This document shows, piece by piece, positions 51,534 to 60,523 of a stretch of DNA of 64,000 bases (its first letter is position 1; every line of letters begins with the position of its first letter). This DNA is from Comamonas testosteroni (GTDB lineage Bacteria; Pseudomonadota; Gammaproteobacteria; Burkholderiales; Burkholderiaceae_C), in NCBI RefSeq assembly GCF_030505195.1, contig NZ_CP129672.1:806001-870000 (forward strand). The letters run 5' to 3'. The position numbers and the translations under genes were made by a program. The notes below the pieces were generated by a model. It had not been told where the DNA came from. It worked only from the letters and a program-made list of their open reading frames with translations, and did no database searches.

Positions 51534-53840
51534 ATGACATCTGCTCTTTCATCTCGATCCACGCTGGGCATGGACACTCCACAGGTGACGGCCAAGGCAA
51601 AGGTGCTTGGCCGGGCCATCTACGCAGGAGATCTCAAGCTCGCCGGCATGCTGCATGGCAAGGTTCTGCGCAGCCCTTACCCGCATGCGCGCATCACTCG
51701 CATAGACACCACCGAGGCGCGCGCGCTGCCTGGCGTCAAGGCGGTTCTGACCGGCGAGGATGCTCCCGCCAATCTTTGGGGGGCGCATCACAAGGAACGC
51801 GCCGTCCTGGCCAAAGGCGTGGTGCGTTATTGCGGCGAAGAGGTAGCCGCAGTGGCCGCTGTTTCCGATGAGATCGCTCGCGACGCGCTGGATCTAATCC
51901 GGGTGGAGTACGAAGAACTACCCGCCATTCTGACGCCCGAGGAAGCCATGGATGAGGAAGCCTTCGGCATCCATCCAGGGCGCAACAATGTGGGCCACCA
52001 TATCCAGTTTGAGCGCGGGGATGTGGATGCAGGCTTTGCCGCCGCAGATCTGATCCACGAAGCCACTTACACCACGCACTCTCAATACCCCGGCTATATG
52101 GAGCCCATGGCCACGGTGGCCTCGCTGGACCCCGATGGCCGGCTTGTGCTCTACACCTCAACCCAGGCAGTGAATCTGGTGCGCATGCAGGTGGCCATGA
52201 CCCTCGGTCTGCCCATTTCCCGCGTGCGCGTGGTGCAGGCGGCGACCGGTGGCGGCTTCGGCGGCAAGATCGTAGAGGACGACAACCAGTTGCTTGCCGG
52301 CCTGCTGGCCTTGCATACCCAGCGTCCGGTGCGACTGGTCAACAACCGGCTGGAGGACTTCCAGTCCGCATGCACCAGCGTGCCTGAGCGCATCACCCTC
52401 AAGCTAGGCATGCTCAAGGACGGCAGCATTGTCGCCAAGCAGGTTCGCATCATTGCCGAATGCGGTGCATATGCAGGCCTTGCCGGTGATGTGATGCACG
52501 TCAGTGCCATGCGCAGCGACAACATGCACCGCAATCCGAATGTGCGTTCGGAAGCGACGCTGTACTACACCAACAATCCGCCACGCGGTGCTTTCAGGGG
52601 CTTTGGCGGAACCCAGATGCAGTTTGCGCTCAACAGCCATATCCACACGATGGCGGAGAAACTGGGCCTGGACCCGGTGCAGGTTCACAAGATCAACGCG
52701 CTCAAGGCCGGTGATGTCTCGATTCACGGCTGGCATATCGGCAGCACCGGGCTTCGGGAATGCATAGATATGGCAACCGAGGCTATAGGTTGGACCCACA
52801 AACGCCAATGCGCCAAGGCCAGCGGCGTCAAGCGCCGCGGCGTGGGCATGGCAGCGGCCATGCATGTGAGCGGCAACCGAACCATCGGCAACTGGGATGG
52901 CTCGACATTGGTCATCAAGATCAATGAGGACGGTCGCGTCTTCCTCATCAGCGGTGAATGCGACATGGGCCAGGGGGCAAGCACCATGCTCAGCCAGATC
53001 GTGGCCCATGAACTGGACTTGCCTCTGGCCGATATTCATGTGCTTGTGCCCGACACCGATGTCGCGCCGGTGGCCGTAGGTACTCTGGCTTCACGCGTCA
53101 CCATGTCGGGAGGCAATGCGGCCATCATCGCCGCGCGCAAGGCGCGGCAAGAGTTGCTGAGCCTGGCTGCCGAGCGCCTGAATGCCCCCTCAGACGCACT
53201 GACGCTGGAAGGCGGTGCTGTTTGTGTAAGTGCCGAGCCTGAACGCCGCGTCACCCTGGCCGATCTGGCGCGCCAGCATATCTGGCGCCACGGAGGAGGA
53301 GGCATTCAGGTCACCGGAACCTGGGACCCAAAGACCGTCATGCATGACGACAAGCTCTACGGCAATATTGCCGCTGCTTACTCCTACGCCGCCCAGGCCG
53401 TTGAAGTGGAGGTGGACATTGAAACCGGCCAGGTCAGCGTAATCGACAGTTACGTCGCCGACGACTGCGGCAAGGCACTCAACCCCCTTGCGATTCACGG
53501 TCAGACCAATGGTGCCACCGCTCAGGCCATCGGCTGGACGCTGTATGAGCAGTTGCACTACGAGAACGGGCGCTTGGCGAACGGCAATTTCGCGGACTAC
53601 AACATGCCCACCGCCGATGCTGTGCCAATGTTGCGTGGCGGCCTCGTGGAATCCAACGACCCCAATGGTCCCTATGGCGCCAAGGGTGCCAGCGAAACCG
53701 CCATCCTGCCCGGCGCACCAGCCATTGCCAACGCTGTCTATGACGCCATTGGCGTGCGCATCACAGATCTGCCAATCACCCCGGAAAAAGTGCTGGCTGC
53801 ATTGCGCGACAAGCAGCAACAAGGAGCAAGCCATGCGTGA
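51534..53840 (+). CDS. Molybdenum hydroxylase, large (Moco) subunit
   Basis: 768 aa, xanthine-dehydrogenase family. 'GKVLRSPYPHARI' start, Moco contacts 'TGGGFGGKIVEDD' and 'PRGAFRGFGGTQMQF', 'GECDMGQGASTMLSQIVAHE', catalytic Glu in 'GAKGASETAILPG'. Hydroxylates a ring carbon next to nitrogen or similar using water. Subunit order L-M-S in one operon with overlaps. Confidence 0.92.
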   Translation: MTSALSSRSTLGMDTPQVTAKAKVLGRAIYAGDLKLAGMLHGKVLRSPYPHARITRIDTTEARALPGVKAVLTGEDAPANLWGAHHKERAVLAKGVVRYCGEEVAAVAAVSDEIARDALDLIRVEYEELPAILTPEEAMDEEAFGIHPGRNNVGHHIQFERGDVDAGFAAADLIHEATYTTHSQYPGYMEPMATVASLDPDGRLVLYTSTQAVNLVRMQVAMTLGLPISRVRVVQAATGGGFGGKIVEDDNQLLAGLLALHTQRPVRLVNNRLEDFQSACTSVPERITLKLGMLKDGSIVAKQVRIIAECGAYAGLAGDVMHVSAMRSDNMHRNPNVRSEATLYYTNNPPRGAFRGFGGTQMQFALNSHIHTMAEKLGLDPVQVHKINALKAGDVSIHGWHIGSTGLRECIDMATEAIGWTHKRQCAKASGVKRRGVGMAAAMHVSGNRTIGNWDGSTLVIKINEDGRVFLISGECDMGQGASTMLSQIVAHELDLPLADIHVLVPDTDVAPVAVGTLASRVTMSGGNAAIIAARKARQELLSLAAERLNAPSDALTLEGGAVCVSAEPERRVTLADLARQHIWRHGGGGIQVTGTWDPKTVMHDDKLYGNIAAAYSYAAQAVEVEVDIETGQVSVIDSYVADDCGKALNPLAIHGQTNGATAQAIGWTLYEQLHYENGRLANGNFADYNMPTADAVPMLRGGLVESNDPNGPYGAKGASETAILPGAPAIANAVYDAIGVRITDLPITPEKVLAALRDKQQQGASHA

Positions 53841-54714
53841 ATTTGATTTTGCAGAGCCCCACTCCATCGAGGAAGCAAGCCAGCTGCTGGCTGAATACGG
53901 CGACGATGCACGCATCATTGCGGGCGGATCGGCGCTGATGCTGGCCATGCGCCAACGCATGCTCGCGCCCACGCACCTGATTTCAGTGGCGAAGCTGCCC
54001 AGACTGCATGGCATTGACTTTGATCAGCGCAAAGGTCTTCGTATCGGGGCCATGAGCCGCCATATCGACGTGGCTCGCTCCGAACTAGTGAAAAAGCATG
54101 CACCGGTGCTTGCCCGGATGGCCGGCCAGGTGGCCAATCCGCAGGTGCGCAATCAGGGCACGATAGGCGGCAATCTTTGCTATGCGGACCCGTCCACGGA
54201 CCCGCCCGGTTGTCTGATGGCCCTCGACGCCTCGGTCGTTCTGGGCAGCACACGCGGAGAACGCGTGCTGTCGATGGAAGAGTTCCTGGTCGACTACTAC
54301 GCAACGGCCATGGAGCCCGATGAGGTACTCCTTGAAATTCGTGTTCCGCTGCAGGCTCCTGGCACCCAGGGGATCTATACGCGTTTCCTGCGCACAGCCG
54401 CGGAACACCGCCCACTGGCCAGCGTGGCTCTGGTCGTCCAGATGGACGGGCAAATATGCCATCAGGCACGCCTGGCCGTAGGTGCATCCACCCCCATTCC
54501 CGCAAGGCTGAACCGCGCGGAGGACTGCTTACGAGGCAAGACCGTGAATGCGCAGCTCGCTGCAGAGGTCGCAAGCATCGTGGCTGAGGACATCCAGCCG
54601 ATCTCCGACCTGCGGGGCAGCAGCGAGTTCCGCCGAGAAATGGTGCGTACGGTAACCCGCCGCACGGTAGCCACGCTGTTTGGAATTGATATCAATGAAG
54701 GAGTTACCGCATGA
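53833..54714 (+). CDS. Molybdenum hydroxylase, FAD subunit
   Basis: 293 aa from MREFDFAEPHSIEEA. FAD sites 'ARIIAGGSALMLAM' and 'NQGTIGGNLCYADPSTDPP'. Length and absence of a four-Cys loop argue against the 4-hydroxybenzoyl-CoA reductase type. Overlaps its neighbours by 8 and 4 bases. Confidence 0.92.
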   Translation: MREFDFAEPHSIEEASQLLAEYGDDARIIAGGSALMLAMRQRMLAPTHLISVAKLPRLHGIDFDQRKGLRIGAMSRHIDVARSELVKKHAPVLARMAGQVANPQVRNQGTIGGNLCYADPSTDPPGCLMALDASVVLGSTRGERVLSMEEFLVDYYATAMEPDEVLLEIRVPLQAPGTQGIYTRFLRTAAEHRPLASVALVVQMDGQICHQARLAVGASTPIPARLNRAEDCLRGKTVNAQLAAEVASIVAEDIQPISDLRGSSEFRREMVRTVTRRTVATLFGIDINEGVTA

Positions 54715-55190
54715 GCACGCATCGCATCGAATGCCAGATCAACGGCGAATCGCATAGCGTTGAGGTTGCGTCGCGGCGGCTGTTATCGGACTTTTTGCGA
54801 GACGACCTGCATCTGACAGGCACCAAGCGAGGCTGCGAAACCGGTACTTGCGGCGCATGCTCGGTGCTGCTGGACGGCGAAGTCATCAAATCCTGTCTGA
54901 TGCTGGCAGTACAGGTTCATGGACGCAGCATCACCACCATCGAAGGGCTGGCCGCTGGGGACAAGCTGCATCCACTGCAGAAGAACTTCATGCAATGCGG
55001 CGGACTGCAGTGCGGCTACTGCACGCCGGGTTTCATCATGGCCTCTTGCGACCTGCTCAAGAACACTCCGCAGCCCAGTTGCGAAGAAGTGCGCCACGGC
55101 CTCAGCGGCAATCTCTGCCGCTGTACCGGCTACACCCAAATCGTGGAATCGGTGCTGCATGCAGCACAGGAGATGCATCATGGAAATTGA
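54711..55190 (+). CDS. Molybdenum hydroxylase, 2Fe-2S subunit
   Basis: 159 aa. Plant-type cluster Cys in 'GCETGTCGACSVLLDGEVIK', second cluster in 'CGYCTPGF' and 'NLCRCTGYTQI'. All eight Cys positions appear filled. Passes electrons from Moco to FAD. Confidence 0.94.
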   Translation: MSTHRIECQINGESHSVEVASRRLLSDFLRDDLHLTGTKRGCETGTCGACSVLLDGEVIKSCLMLAVQVHGRSITTIEGLAAGDKLHPLQKNFMQCGGLQCGYCTPGFIMASCDLLKNTPQPSCEEVRHGLSGNLCRCTGYTQIVESVLHAAQEMHHGN

Positions 55191-55983
55191 AAAAAACCTA
55201 ACCGTTTCGGCCCCTCCCCAGCAGGTCTGGGATCTGCTCCTCAATCCCCAGATCATGGCCGGCGCCGTGCCGGGGATGAAGTCCATTGATGTCATCAGTC
55301 CCACGGAATACGTGGCGGAGATGCACCAGAAGATTTCCTTCATCAGCGCCAGGTTCAAGCTCAAGACCAAGATCGTCGAGCAGAACGCTCCGGAATACAT
55401 GCGCGTGGAAGGCACCGGCGAGGATGCCTCGGTGGCCAGTTCGCTCAAGCAGACCAGCGAAGTGTTTCTGACGCCCGCTGCCAACGGAGGCACGGATTTG
55501 CGCATCAAGGTCCAGGTGGATGTGCTGGGCCGCCTGGGCGCCTTTGGCCTGTCGGTCATGAAGACCAAGGCCGATCGCCTCTGGGAAGAGTTTGGCAGCA
55601 ATCTGGCTGCTCGCATCGAAGCTGGTGGCTTGATTGTTGATGCCGCACCACCTTCATCCGCCGGCCCCTCGACAGCGCCCACCATGCCTTCATTGGCCAA
55701 GCCAGCTGTCGCAAGCCCCGAGATCAAGCCTGCCCCTGCGTCGAGAGTCTGTTCTAGCGCAGTGCCGCAGGGTCGGATGGAAGCCGCCATCACAGCCTCC
55801 ACGCAGGACACATACAGCGAAGCCGGCTGGTGGGCCCGTATCTTCGGAGGTGCCCGCAATGCACGCAGGGCCGGCCAGGTCATACGCGTAGAAGTGCGTC
55901 AGATGGACAAGACGATCTGTGTCGAGTGGCCTTCAACAGCTGCGTCTGAATGCCGGGAATGGCTCCAGTCTCTGCACAAGTAA
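55180..55983 (+). CDS. CoxG-like SRPBCC protein
   Basis: 267 aa from MEIEKNLTVSAPPQQVWD. CO-dehydrogenase subunit G fold (1-150: 'MAGAVPGMKSIDVI', 'VEGTGEDASVASSLKQTSEV'), a Pro/Ala linker, and a further about 60-residue tail. CoxG recruits the hydroxylase to the membrane in carboxydotrophs; here likely a tethering or maturation partner of the hydroxylase. Confidence 0.88.
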   Translation: MEIEKNLTVSAPPQQVWDLLLNPQIMAGAVPGMKSIDVISPTEYVAEMHQKISFISARFKLKTKIVEQNAPEYMRVEGTGEDASVASSLKQTSEVFLTPAANGGTDLRIKVQVDVLGRLGAFGLSVMKTKADRLWEEFGSNLAARIEAGGLIVDAAPPSSAGPSTAPTMPSLAKPAVASPEIKPAPASRVCSSAVPQGRMEAAITASTQDTYSEAGWWARIFGGARNARRAGQVIRVEVRQMDKTICVEWPSTAASECREWLQSLHK

Positions 55984-56090
55984 GCACTGTTTTTGCACCG
56001 ACCAAGAAGGAGGCTCACGACTCAACAGCTCAATCACATCAAGCCACGCATGCAAAAAATACTGAACGAAATTAAAAATTGGAGACATTC

Positions 56091-57185
56091 ATGCTGAAGA
56101 AGCTAGCGAGCGCCATTGCGCTTCTGGGGGTGGGAGGGTTGGCACATGCACAATCGTCCGTACAGATTTACGGCATCATGGATACGGCCGTCGAAACCAT
56201 GAACAACGTGGGCGCAACCAAGTCCAACCTCACACGCATGCCCAATCTGACGGGCAGCGTTCCCTCCCGCCTGGGCTTTCGCGGCCGCGAGGATCTGGGA
56301 GGCGGATTGAGCGCATCCTTCACGCTGGAGATGGGTATCGGCCCCGACAGCGGAGCTCTCAACCAGGGCGGTCGCGGTTTCGGCCGCCAGTCCTTCGTAA
56401 GCCTCAATGGCCCCTGGGGATCGCTGGGGCTGGGCCGTCAGTACACCATGCTGTTCTGGTCCGTACTCGACGCTGACGTGATCGGTCCGAGCCTGCACAG
56501 CATGGCCAGTCTGGACAACTACTTTCCCAATGCACGTGCCGACAATGCGATCTCCTACAAAGGCACGTTTTCGGGCCTAGCCGTTGGCGCGACCTATAGC
56601 TTCGGCCGCGATGCCGTCAATGCGGGCCCCAGCCCCGGCGGTACCAACTGCGCAGGTGAAAGCAGCACCGACGCCAAGACCTGCCGTGAGTGGTCGGCCA
56701 TGCTCAAGTACGACACCACGACATGGGGGGCGGCGCTGGCGCATGACGAACTGCGCGGCGGCCCCGGTGCTTTCGCGGGGCTGACCAGCAGCGACAAGGT
56801 CGACAAGCGCACCATGCTCAACGGCTATGTGAAGCTCGGTGGCGCAAAGATTGGTGGTGGCTATATGCGTCGCAAGAATGACGGCTATATCGCATCGCCG
56901 CGCAACGACCTGTGGTTTGTGGGCGTGACCTACCCCCTTGGTCCATGGACCGTGGACGCACAGTACAACCAGCTCAAGTACAAGGACAACGCGGACAAGG
57001 GTCAGCTGCTGGTACTGCGCGGTACCTACAACCTGTCCAAGCGCACTGCTGCCTATGCATCGCTGGGTTATATGAAAAACAGCGGCAATGCTGCCTTTGG
57101 AGCAAGTAGCGCTCAAGCTGGTGGAACACCGCTGCCTGGCGTCAACCAGACTGGCTTTGGCATAGGCTTGCGCCATACGTTCTAA
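56091..57185 (+). CDS. Gram-negative porin
   Basis: 364 aa from MLKKLASAIALLGVGG; TTGGAGACA ribosome binding site. Signal peptide ends 'AHAQ'; 'SSVQIYGIMDTAVETM' start and terminal 'GFGIGLRHTF' with final Phe are typical of 16-strand trimeric porins of Comamonadaceae (Omp32-like). Downstream of the hydroxylase operon with 107 bases between; may serve entry of the substrate. Confidence 0.92.
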   Translation: MLKKLASAIALLGVGGLAHAQSSVQIYGIMDTAVETMNNVGATKSNLTRMPNLTGSVPSRLGFRGREDLGGGLSASFTLEMGIGPDSGALNQGGRGFGRQSFVSLNGPWGSLGLGRQYTMLFWSVLDADVIGPSLHSMASLDNYFPNARADNAISYKGTFSGLAVGATYSFGRDAVNAGPSPGGTNCAGESSTDAKTCREWSAMLKYDTTTWGAALAHDELRGGPGAFAGLTSSDKVDKRTMLNGYVKLGGAKIGGGYMRRKNDGYIASPRNDLWFVGVTYPLGPWTVDAQYNQLKYKDNADKGQLLVLRGTYNLSKRTAAYASLGYMKNSGNAAFGASSAQAGGTPLPGVNQTGFGIGLRHTF

Positions 57186-57464
57186 AACCGGTGCCGATAC
57201 TGCGGGTGAAGGTGGCCTGGTGACCTGCACCCGCTTTTCAAAAGAAGCAACAGTCCCCCATGCGGGGCTCGTTCACCAAGATAGACGGAACTTGCCTACC
57301 TGCCTAAAGGACAGTCCAGGTCGGCATGAGAAGAAGCTGACAACAATGTCACCTCGCTGTCCCGCTTCTGTTGGGGTCGGATTTCTAAGATCCACACATC
57401 TCCTCCTTACCTTTCTCAAGGCCAGGGAGATTGTGTTTCACCGACTTTCTTAGGAGCTACCACC

Positions 57465-57809
57465 ATGTCTCAACGTCCTCTGTCCATCGCGTCCGTATTG
57501 GCAAGCGCAGCAGCAGTAGCTGTACTGGCCATGCCGGGGATGGCTTCGGCAGCCTACGAACACCCAGCCAATAACGAGCAAGGTGTGACTATTCATCCGG
57601 AACATTTCGTGAGCCAGAAGACACGTGCTCAAGTCAGGGCCGAAACTGCAGAGGCGATGAAAAACGGCCACCTGTCGTATGGAGAAAGCAACTTCCCCAA
57701 CCTTGCACCCCCTGCAGGTCCCGGTAAAACACGCGAAGAAGTGATTAACGAATTCCTGCGCGAATCTCCAGCAGCGCGGGAAGCTCGTTTGCAGTCCACC
57801 GCTCGCTGA
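57465..57809 (+). CDS. Small secreted DUF4148-like protein
   Basis: 114 aa. Signal peptide ending 'GMASA', then 'KTRAQVRAETAEAMKNGHLS', the DUF4148 pattern frequent in Burkholderiales. Periplasmic, function unknown. AGGAGCTAC ribosome binding site. Confidence 0.8.
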   Translation: MSQRPLSIASVLASAAAVAVLAMPGMASAAYEHPANNEQGVTIHPEHFVSQKTRAQVRAETAEAMKNGHLSYGESNFPNLAPPAGPGKTREEVINEFLRESPAAREARLQSTAR

Positions 57810-58018
57810 GGCCCATAGAGGCCTTCTTGGGGCGCCGGTCTTCCTTGACCAGCATTGCGCAATGCGATGACCGGCTTGCGTGACCTGACCACCGGCAGCA
57901 ACTGCCCCATTACTGCCTGCCGAGTTGCGATGATCAATGCTTGAAATGCCGGCATCACCCAGTCCAAGTAAGCAATTGGTGCGTGATAAGCCTGAACCAC
58001 TGACGGCGCCCGAAACCT
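57810..58018. other. Non-coding stretch left of IS remnant
   Basis: About 200 bases after the DUF4148 gene with no gene; probably the scar of the IS insertion and later loss. Confidence 0.35.
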
Positions 58019-58144
58019 GATTGGAGCGACTTCGACGAGGTGCGGGAGTTCGCTACGCAGTGGATGCGGCGCTGCAACCATGAACGTCCAAAAATGGCAT
58101 GGGGCGGCATTACCCCAAAACAGCGGCTGGCCATGGCCGCATAG
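58019..58144 (+). pseudogene. IS3-family transposase C-terminal remnant
   Basis: 42 codons reading '..WMRRCNHERPKMAWGGITP' then 'KQRLAMAA' and stop: the conserved C-terminus of the IS3/IS407-type rve transposase (usual 'YNHERPNMALGGITPKQ'). No start, DDE core or left end remains. Shows past insertion beside the catabolic genes. Confidence 0.85.
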
Positions 58145-58189
58145 CTCGACTTCTCAGAACTGCGAAATTCGGGGGATTACCGTCTGCTA

Positions 58190-58807
58190 CTAGGGACGAT
58201 ACATGCGGAACTTCTGCTCATCGCCAATCGAGAAATAGTCTGCCGGGCCCCCCGCGCGCAGTATCACCCCGGAATTGGCCGTGTCGAACATACCGTCCTT
58301 GAGAAGCCGATGATCGATGTAGACCTTCACCACCTCCCCAAGCACGAGCCAAGACGGAATTGACTCGTGGCTAGCGGCACGCAACTGATGGATGTCGGTC
58401 AATCGGCATTCGAAGGTCACCGGGCTCTGAGCGACTCTGGGCACCCGTATCAACTCCGAATCCACGGCTTCCAGCCCTGCCAGCTCGAACTCATCCACCT
58501 CTGGACGGACGGCAGCACAAGTCTGGTTCATGGCATCGGCTAGCTCACGCGTGGCCAGATTCCACGCGAACTCGCCAGTCTCCTGGATATTACGCACCGT
58601 GTCTTTCCAGCCGATGCTGGAGAATCCGATGATGGGAGGGACGTAGTTGAAGGCGTTAAAGAAGCTGTAGGGTGCCAGATTGACATGCCCGCTCGCGCTC
58701 CTGCTCGAAATCCATCCGATCGGTCGCGGGCCGACGATGGCGTTGAAGGGATCATGCGGTAGTCCGTGCCCTTTGCGGGGCTCATAGGTGTGCGCGTCAG
58801 TTTTCAT
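58190..58807 (-). CDS. Flavin reductase-like (DIM6/NTAB) protein
   Basis: 205 aa from MKTDAHTYEPRKGHG. FMN-binding split barrel: 'GPRPIGWISSRSASGHVNLA', 'FNAFNYVPPIIGFSS', 'ETGEFAWNLATRELADAM'. Supplies reduced flavin to a monooxygenase or acts on a flavin-dependent reaction. Isolated gene next to the IS remnant. Confidence 0.85.
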   Translation of the reverse strand: MKTDAHTYEPRKGHGLPHDPFNAIVGPRPIGWISSRSASGHVNLAPYSFFNAFNYVPPIIGFSSIGWKDTVRNIQETGEFAWNLATRELADAMNQTCAAVRPEVDEFELAGLEAVDSELIRVPRVAQSPVTFECRLTDIHQLRAASHESIPSWLVLGEVVKVYIDHRLLKDGMFDTANSGVILRAGGPADYFSIGDEQKFRMYRP

Positions 58808-59576
58808 CGCTGGTTGTTCTAGCCTCTGGCCTGTCGGGAAGTGCCCAACTGCATTCATGGGCGATAGTGCAAGTCTAACGGCGCGCTGGAGGAGATCGGG
58901 CTGCTGGTGGCTCCGAGGTCTAACCCGTCGCTATAGCCGACTCGCACTGGTAAGGTGCTGGCGCCTCAGCACAAACGATGAGCGCCTGATTTTGCGTTTA
59001 AAAGCCGTCCCTTTGAATCGGGAGACCAGCCCCTACCCCGAGCAAGTAGCCGCTCCTGGGCGGCATATGATCAATTCTGGCCGAACGACTGGTCTTGGAT
59101 GCTGAGCAGCTACCTGCCCCCGTACCTGCAGAAGGAACGGTTTGAAAGGCGATGGCCACACGGTAAGCAAGTCTTGACCGCTGGCAACCAACCAAGCATG
59201 TATTCATGCAGCAACTACTGCTTTGCAGAGATTGTTGCTGCTCATGGCTGCATCGTGACCGATCGGTCACAGCTACATAGCGGTCATCTGAGATCCAAGG
59301 CTGGTGACTGCTCAACGACAGGTTCTAGGTGAGTAGCCGACAGTGACCGTCAGTGGATCCTAGTGACTCTGCTGGAAGTCCGCACTGCGGCTCATGAACA
59401 GGCGTTACCGACCCATTGTTGTCATCCGAGCTTTGTCGACGGATAGCTAGTGTGCAGCGATAGCTGCCGACGACCGCCACGTTAGCGACTTACGCTTACC
59501 GGCACAAAGCAGTCGTACTCGTTTGATTGTCAAAGCGCTCGTGATCTCAACTAATTGAAATCTATCCGTCGCCGGC
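58808..59576. other. Decayed intergenic stretch, no supported gene
   Basis: About 770 bases with many stops in all frames. Short open frames (e.g. 59099-59332) lack ribosome binding sites. Lower GC and repeated GACCG/CGGTC-type strings (59260-59460) suggest eroded mobile DNA; no IS end identified. Confidence 0.4.
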
Positions 59577-60356
59577 TCAGCGACGAATCACTGCCCGGTA
59601 AGTGAACTTGTCGGGTCGAAAATACATCTGCGCATATATCAACGGCTGGTTTTCGATGTCGTGCGGCACAAAGCTCACATACAAGAGCGGCGTATCAGGT
59701 GCCACGTTCAAAATTTTACCGCGCTCCACGCCAGCGGCCACAGCGCGGGCTTCGATGTGCGTGCTTTCCAGCCGATACCCCAAATTGGCTTCCAGCACAC
59801 TCATGGTGTCCGCTGTCTCCAAGTCGTGAGCCAGCAGTGCCTCTGCCATGGAGGGAGGTGCAAATAGCTTGCCGCAGACGATCGCCTCGCCGTCAACAAG
59901 GCGCACATGAGAAATGCAGGTCAGCGGTGCGCCTACCGCCAGCTTCAGACTATGTGCGACACGTATCGACGCTTTCACCGTGCGCACCGAAAGCGTTTTG
60001 CCCTGCGCGTGATAGCCCTTGGAGCGCATGTGCTCATAAAAGCCGGTGAGCATTCCAAGCTGCGGCGCATTCGAGGGACGGGTGACAAAACTCCCCTTGC
60101 CATTAAAGGTTTCCACCAAACCTTCCGCCTGAAGCGCTGATAACGCCTGCCGCACCGTGATTCGGCTAACACCAAACTGCGCTTGCAGCTTGGATTCGGA
60201 AGGAAGCTTTTGCCCTGGCGCGAGCTGCTTTTCCAAAATGCTTTGGCGCAGGCTTTGCTGCACCTGTGCAAACAGTGGCAGATCGGTTTGAATTTTTTTT
60301 TCTTGCTGCGCCGCTGATGCGCTGGCGACAGATTTTTCGGTCTTGGTTTTAGGCAT
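59577..60356 (-). CDS. GntR/HutC-family regulator
   Basis: 259 aa. After a Lys/Ser/Ala-rich tail (1-22), GntR winged helix 'GQKLPSESKLQAQFGVSRIT' and 'ALSALQAEGLVETFNGKGSF', then UTRA ligand domain (95-259). Divergent from the Bug-ACAD operon with two palindromic sites between; most likely its repressor, released by a pathway intermediate. Confidence 0.9.
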   Translation of the reverse strand: MPKTKTEKSVASASAAQQEKKIQTDLPLFAQVQQSLRQSILEKQLAPGQKLPSESKLQAQFGVSRITVRQALSALQAEGLVETFNGKGSFVTRPSNAPQLGMLTGFYEHMRSKGYHAQGKTLSVRTVKASIRVAHSLKLAVGAPLTCISHVRLVDGEAIVCGKLFAPPSMAEALLAHDLETADTMSVLEANLGYRLESTHIEARAVAAGVERGKILNVAPDTPLLYVSFVPHDIENQPLIYAQMYFRPDKFTYRAVIRR

Positions 60357-60425
60357 GTCTGACGTGCACTATATCCGTTAGATATTGGGTTGGCAGGCAG
60401 AACTTGATCACCCTTGCAACCATGC

Positions 60426-60476
60426 GCTGTCATAACAGGTATTGCTAGATCTTCGCACGCAACCTATTATGACAGG
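60426..60476. promoter_or_regulatory. Paired GntR operator sites
   Basis: GCTGTCATAACAGG (60426-60439) and CCTATTATGACAGG (60463-60476) are near-palindromes of the same consensus (CCTGTCATAACAGG), centres 37 bases apart. Located between the GntR gene and the Bug operon. Confidence 0.65.
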
Positions 60477-60479
60477 TAT

Positions 60480-60504
60480 GTGCAATGGAGTTTTTCCATT
60501 GCAC
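60480..60504 (+). promoter_or_regulatory. Perfect 10-bp hairpin in leader of Bug-ACAD operon
   Basis: GTGCAATGGA-GTTTT-TCCATTGCAC, 20 bases before the Bug start. Likely at or near the mRNA 5' end; may stabilise the message or be a third operator. Confidence 0.6.
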
Positions 60505-60523
60505 ATAAAAATGGAGACAAGAC

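Noticed and set aside
57629..58081. 150-codon minus-strand frame over the IS remnant
   Set aside because: Antisense to the DUF4148 gene and transposase remnant; no start signal.
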